Assembly: GCF_044762745.1 (NCBI RefSeq)
Contig: NZ_JBIWEX010000001.1
Span: forward strand, 332,629-396,628
Length of the DNA: 64,000 nt
Source of the DNA: Psychrobacillus sp044762745
GTDB lineage: Bacteria; Bacillota; Bacilli; Bacillales_A; Planococcaceae
Direction: 5' to 3'
The notes below the pieces were generated by a model. The model was not told the origin of the DNA. It ran no database searches and was given only the letters and a program-made list of their open reading frames with translations. This document shows, in pieces, positions 62,681 to 64,000 of this stretch. A program made the translations under genes and the position numbers. The first letter of the stretch is position 1. Every line of letters starts with the position of its first letter.

Positions 62681-62880
62681 TTGTATGTACCTTTCTACGA
62701 GCGATTCTACTTCCAGACTCCAGCGGCCTTGCTCCTGCGCACATCTCGTCGCAGAAGAACGTTGCTCCTAGGGGTCAAATGGGAAAAAGCTGTGGTGGCT
62801 AGAGAGCTGCCTCCTCGCTTTTTCCCATTTGCCTGTCGGAGCAGAGACAGGCGATTGCGCTTTTGTTATTTGACGGAGTC
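62681..62880. repeat. GC-rich intergenic repeat with 15-bp inverted arms, downstream of ccpA
   Basis: Arms CAAATGGGAAAAAGC (62776-62790) and GCTTTTTCCCATTTG (62817-62831) are perfect inverted repeats around a 26-bp loop. A further small hairpin, GCCTGTC / GACAGGC, lies at 62831-62852. GC content is well above the flanks. The sequence differs from the R1-R5 family. It lies between the 3' ends of acuC and ccpA and lacks a T tail. Confidence 0.65.
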
Positions 62881-63864
62881 CCTTTCCTCAATTCGATAAG
62901 GGAGAACAACAATTTGTTCGTCAATTTTTTCTTTGTTCATGAATTTCGTTAATAATCGCATGGAAACTGCACCGATATCGTATAAAGGTAATACGACACT
63001 TGTTAGCTGTGGTCGTACCATTCTTGCCAGTTTAGAGTTTTCAAAACTGATGACTTCGATGTCATTAGGTACATTAAGTCCACTATCCTGAGAGCCATGA
63101 ATCAATCCAATTGCGATCTCGTCATTACCAGCAAAAAATGCAGTAGGTGGATTGGTAAGCTGGCATAATTCTTCCCATGCAGCAAGACCGTCATCGTATG
63201 TATTATCCACACCAACGATCAAGTCATTATCAATTTCAATGTTTGCCTCTTTTAATGCTTTTTCATAACCAGAACGTTTATATACACGATCAATTGTCGA
63301 CTCCATATTTCCAGAGACAAACGCAATCCTCGTATGACCATTCTGGATTAAGCGATTTACAGCATCTACTGCTGCATCGTGATATTCGATATTAACTGAA
63401 GGAAAAGACTCCGATGTTTCGACTGTACCTGCTAAAACAATCGGAACGTCTGATCTTTCCATTTCACTTAGCATCTCCTTTGTCACTTCATCACTCATCA
63501 TCACAATACCATCCACTTGTTTACTAAATAATGTAGATAGTAGCTGCACTTCTTTATCAGCCTGTTGGTCAGAATTCGTTAAAATTATATTATAACGATA
63601 CATCGTTGCAATATCTTCTATACCACGCACTAGTTCTGCATAAAATACGTTGGATATATCCGGTATAATGACCCCCACAGTTTTTGTTTTCTTACTAGCC
63701 AATCCTCTAGCTACTGCGTTTGGTCGATAGTCCAATCTCTCGATGACAGCCAACACTTTTTGGCGAGTTGCTGGCTTTACGTTTTGGTTTCCATTAACTA
63801 CACGTGAAACAGTTGCCATCGACACATTTGCTTCTCTTGCTACATCATAAATGGTAATAGTCAA
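62866..63864 (-). CDS. ccpA: Catabolite control protein A
   Basis: Master regulator of carbon catabolite control, binding cre sites with HPr-Ser-P. 332 aa (B. subtilis 334) from TTG at 63864, eight bases after GGAGG, giving the standard TITIYDVAREANVSMATVSRVVNG start. LacI-type HTH (1-57) with hinge helix, and periplasmic-binding-protein-like domain with RGLASKKTKTVGVIIPDISN. Its cre targets in this window include the citZ and methionine gamma-lyase promoters. An IS30 end lies only about 50 bp upstream of its start. Confidence 0.96.
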   Translation of the reverse strand: MTITIYDVAREANVSMATVSRVVNGNQNVKPATRQKVLAVIERLDYRPNAVARGLASKKTKTVGVIIPDISNVFYAELVRGIEDIATMYRYNIILTNSDQQADKEVQLLSTLFSKQVDGIVMMSDEVTKEMLSEMERSDVPIVLAGTVETSESFPSVNIEYHDAAVDAVNRLIQNGHTRIAFVSGNMESTIDRVYKRSGYEKALKEANIEIDNDLIVGVDNTYDDGLAAWEELCQLTNPPTAFFAGNDEIAIGLIHGSQDSGLNVPNDIEVISFENSKLARMVRPQLTSVVLPLYDIGAVSMRLLTKFMNKEKIDEQIVVLPYRIEERDSVK

Positions 63865-63898
63865 CGCATATCCCTCCTTCACATTTTGTACTATTTAT

Positions 63899-63904
63899 AT
63901 TATA
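63899..63904 (-). promoter_or_regulatory. -10 box of ccpA next to the IS30 end
   Basis: TATAAT on the minus strand. Its -35 region falls inside the IS30-family end: TTGCAC at 63924-63929 is 19 bp away, and TTGACA at 63913-63918 is only 8 bp away. Confidence 0.6.
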
Positions 63905-63914
63905 TGACCGTTTG

Positions 63915-64000
63915 TCAAATTAAGTGCAACAGTTCTTCCTGAAACGCCTCGTATGCAGTTGTCCAGCCAAGGCATTTCCTTGGTCGATTGTTAATGAGAT
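63915..64000 (-). mobile_element. C-terminal end of an IS30-family transposase, cut by the window edge
   Basis: On the minus strand the last 27 codons read LINNRPRKCLGWTTAYEAF followed by QEELLHLI and a stop. This is the conserved C-terminus of IS30-family DDE transposases. The terminal sequence around the stop (GCACTTAATTTGACA) resembles an IS30-type inverted-repeat end. Whether the rest of the element is intact cannot be seen. Confidence 0.85.

Noticed and set aside
62681..62899. 72-codon open frame on the plus strand downstream of acuC
   Set aside because: It lies in a GC-rich inverted repeat, has no ribosome binding site and no recognisable protein features.

Overview
The window is a conserved, low-GC chromosomal block from an endospore-forming member of the Bacillales. 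Gene content and order closely follow the Bacillus subtilis dnaB-nrdR-speD-gapB-coaE-mutM-polA-phoR-phoP-mdh-icd-citZ ... pyk-pfkA-accA-accD-dnaE-nrnA ... sppA ... thiI-nifZ-ezrA ... rpsD-tyrS-acsA-acuABC-ccpA region. An alpha/beta-type SASP gene shows the organism sporulates. HflK/HflC, a D-amino-acid-ligase-like ATP-grasp gene behind phoR, a FadR-type regulator in front of accDA and a methionine gamma-lyase point to the Planococcaceae (Psychrobacillus/Lysinibacillus/Sporosarcina-like) rather than Bacillus proper; the genus is inference.

Layout. 1-18.9 kb is almost wholly on the minus strand, transcribed from citZ towards dnaB: TCA cycle (citZ-icd-mdh), a MaoC-like protein, phoPR plus the ATP-grasp ligase, hflKC, polA-mutM-coaE, gapB, speD, nrdR-dnaB. 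18.9-32.7 kb holds ytvI/fxsA (convergent), pfkA-pyk, fadR-like-accD-accA, dnaE, nrnA, ytpI, ytoI and a ytkL-type hydrolase. 32.8-42.9 kb holds pepQ, two fluoride-channel genes, ald, a universal stress protein, ytxK-tpx, yteJ-sppA, rarD, an acyl-CoA synthetase and a SASP gene. 43-52 kb holds nifZ-thiI, ezrA, hisJ-fRMsr, methionine gamma-lyase and a GAF-GGDEF protein. 52-64 kb holds rpsD, tyrS with a T-box, a class A PBP, acsA divergent from acuABC, ccpA, and the truncated end of an IS30-family element at the right edge.

The regulatory sites fit together around carbon flow. A CcpN-type operator lies on gapB (gluconeogenesis), cre sites for CcpA lie before citZ and the methionine gamma-lyase gene, and ccpA itself is in the window. 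AcsA is next to its acetyltransferase/deacetylase pair AcuA/AcuC. A FadR-type palindrome lies directly before the regulator gene that leads into accDA.

The non-genic surprises are repeats. A family of GC-rich, palindromic elements (about 64-335 bp) with roughly 14-bp imperfect terminal inverted repeats occurs at least five times, always between genes. Two homologous arrays of 21-bp tandem units flank gapB in direct orientation. A 95-bp nested palindrome sits between tpx and ytxK. The IS30 end abuts the ccpA -10 box. No tRNA, rRNA, CRISPR array, prophage or defence system is visible.

Gene-free stretches above 300 bp are accounted for. 2350-2869 holds the speD leader and promoter, array A and the gapB terminator. 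3893-4574 holds the gapB promoter, a repeat with array B and the coaE terminator. 10805-11219 holds a repeat and a terminator. 23183-23602 holds a long palindromic repeat and the accA terminator. 51741-52108 holds the rpsD promoter and leader. 54939-55283 holds the tyrS T-box and two divergent promoters.
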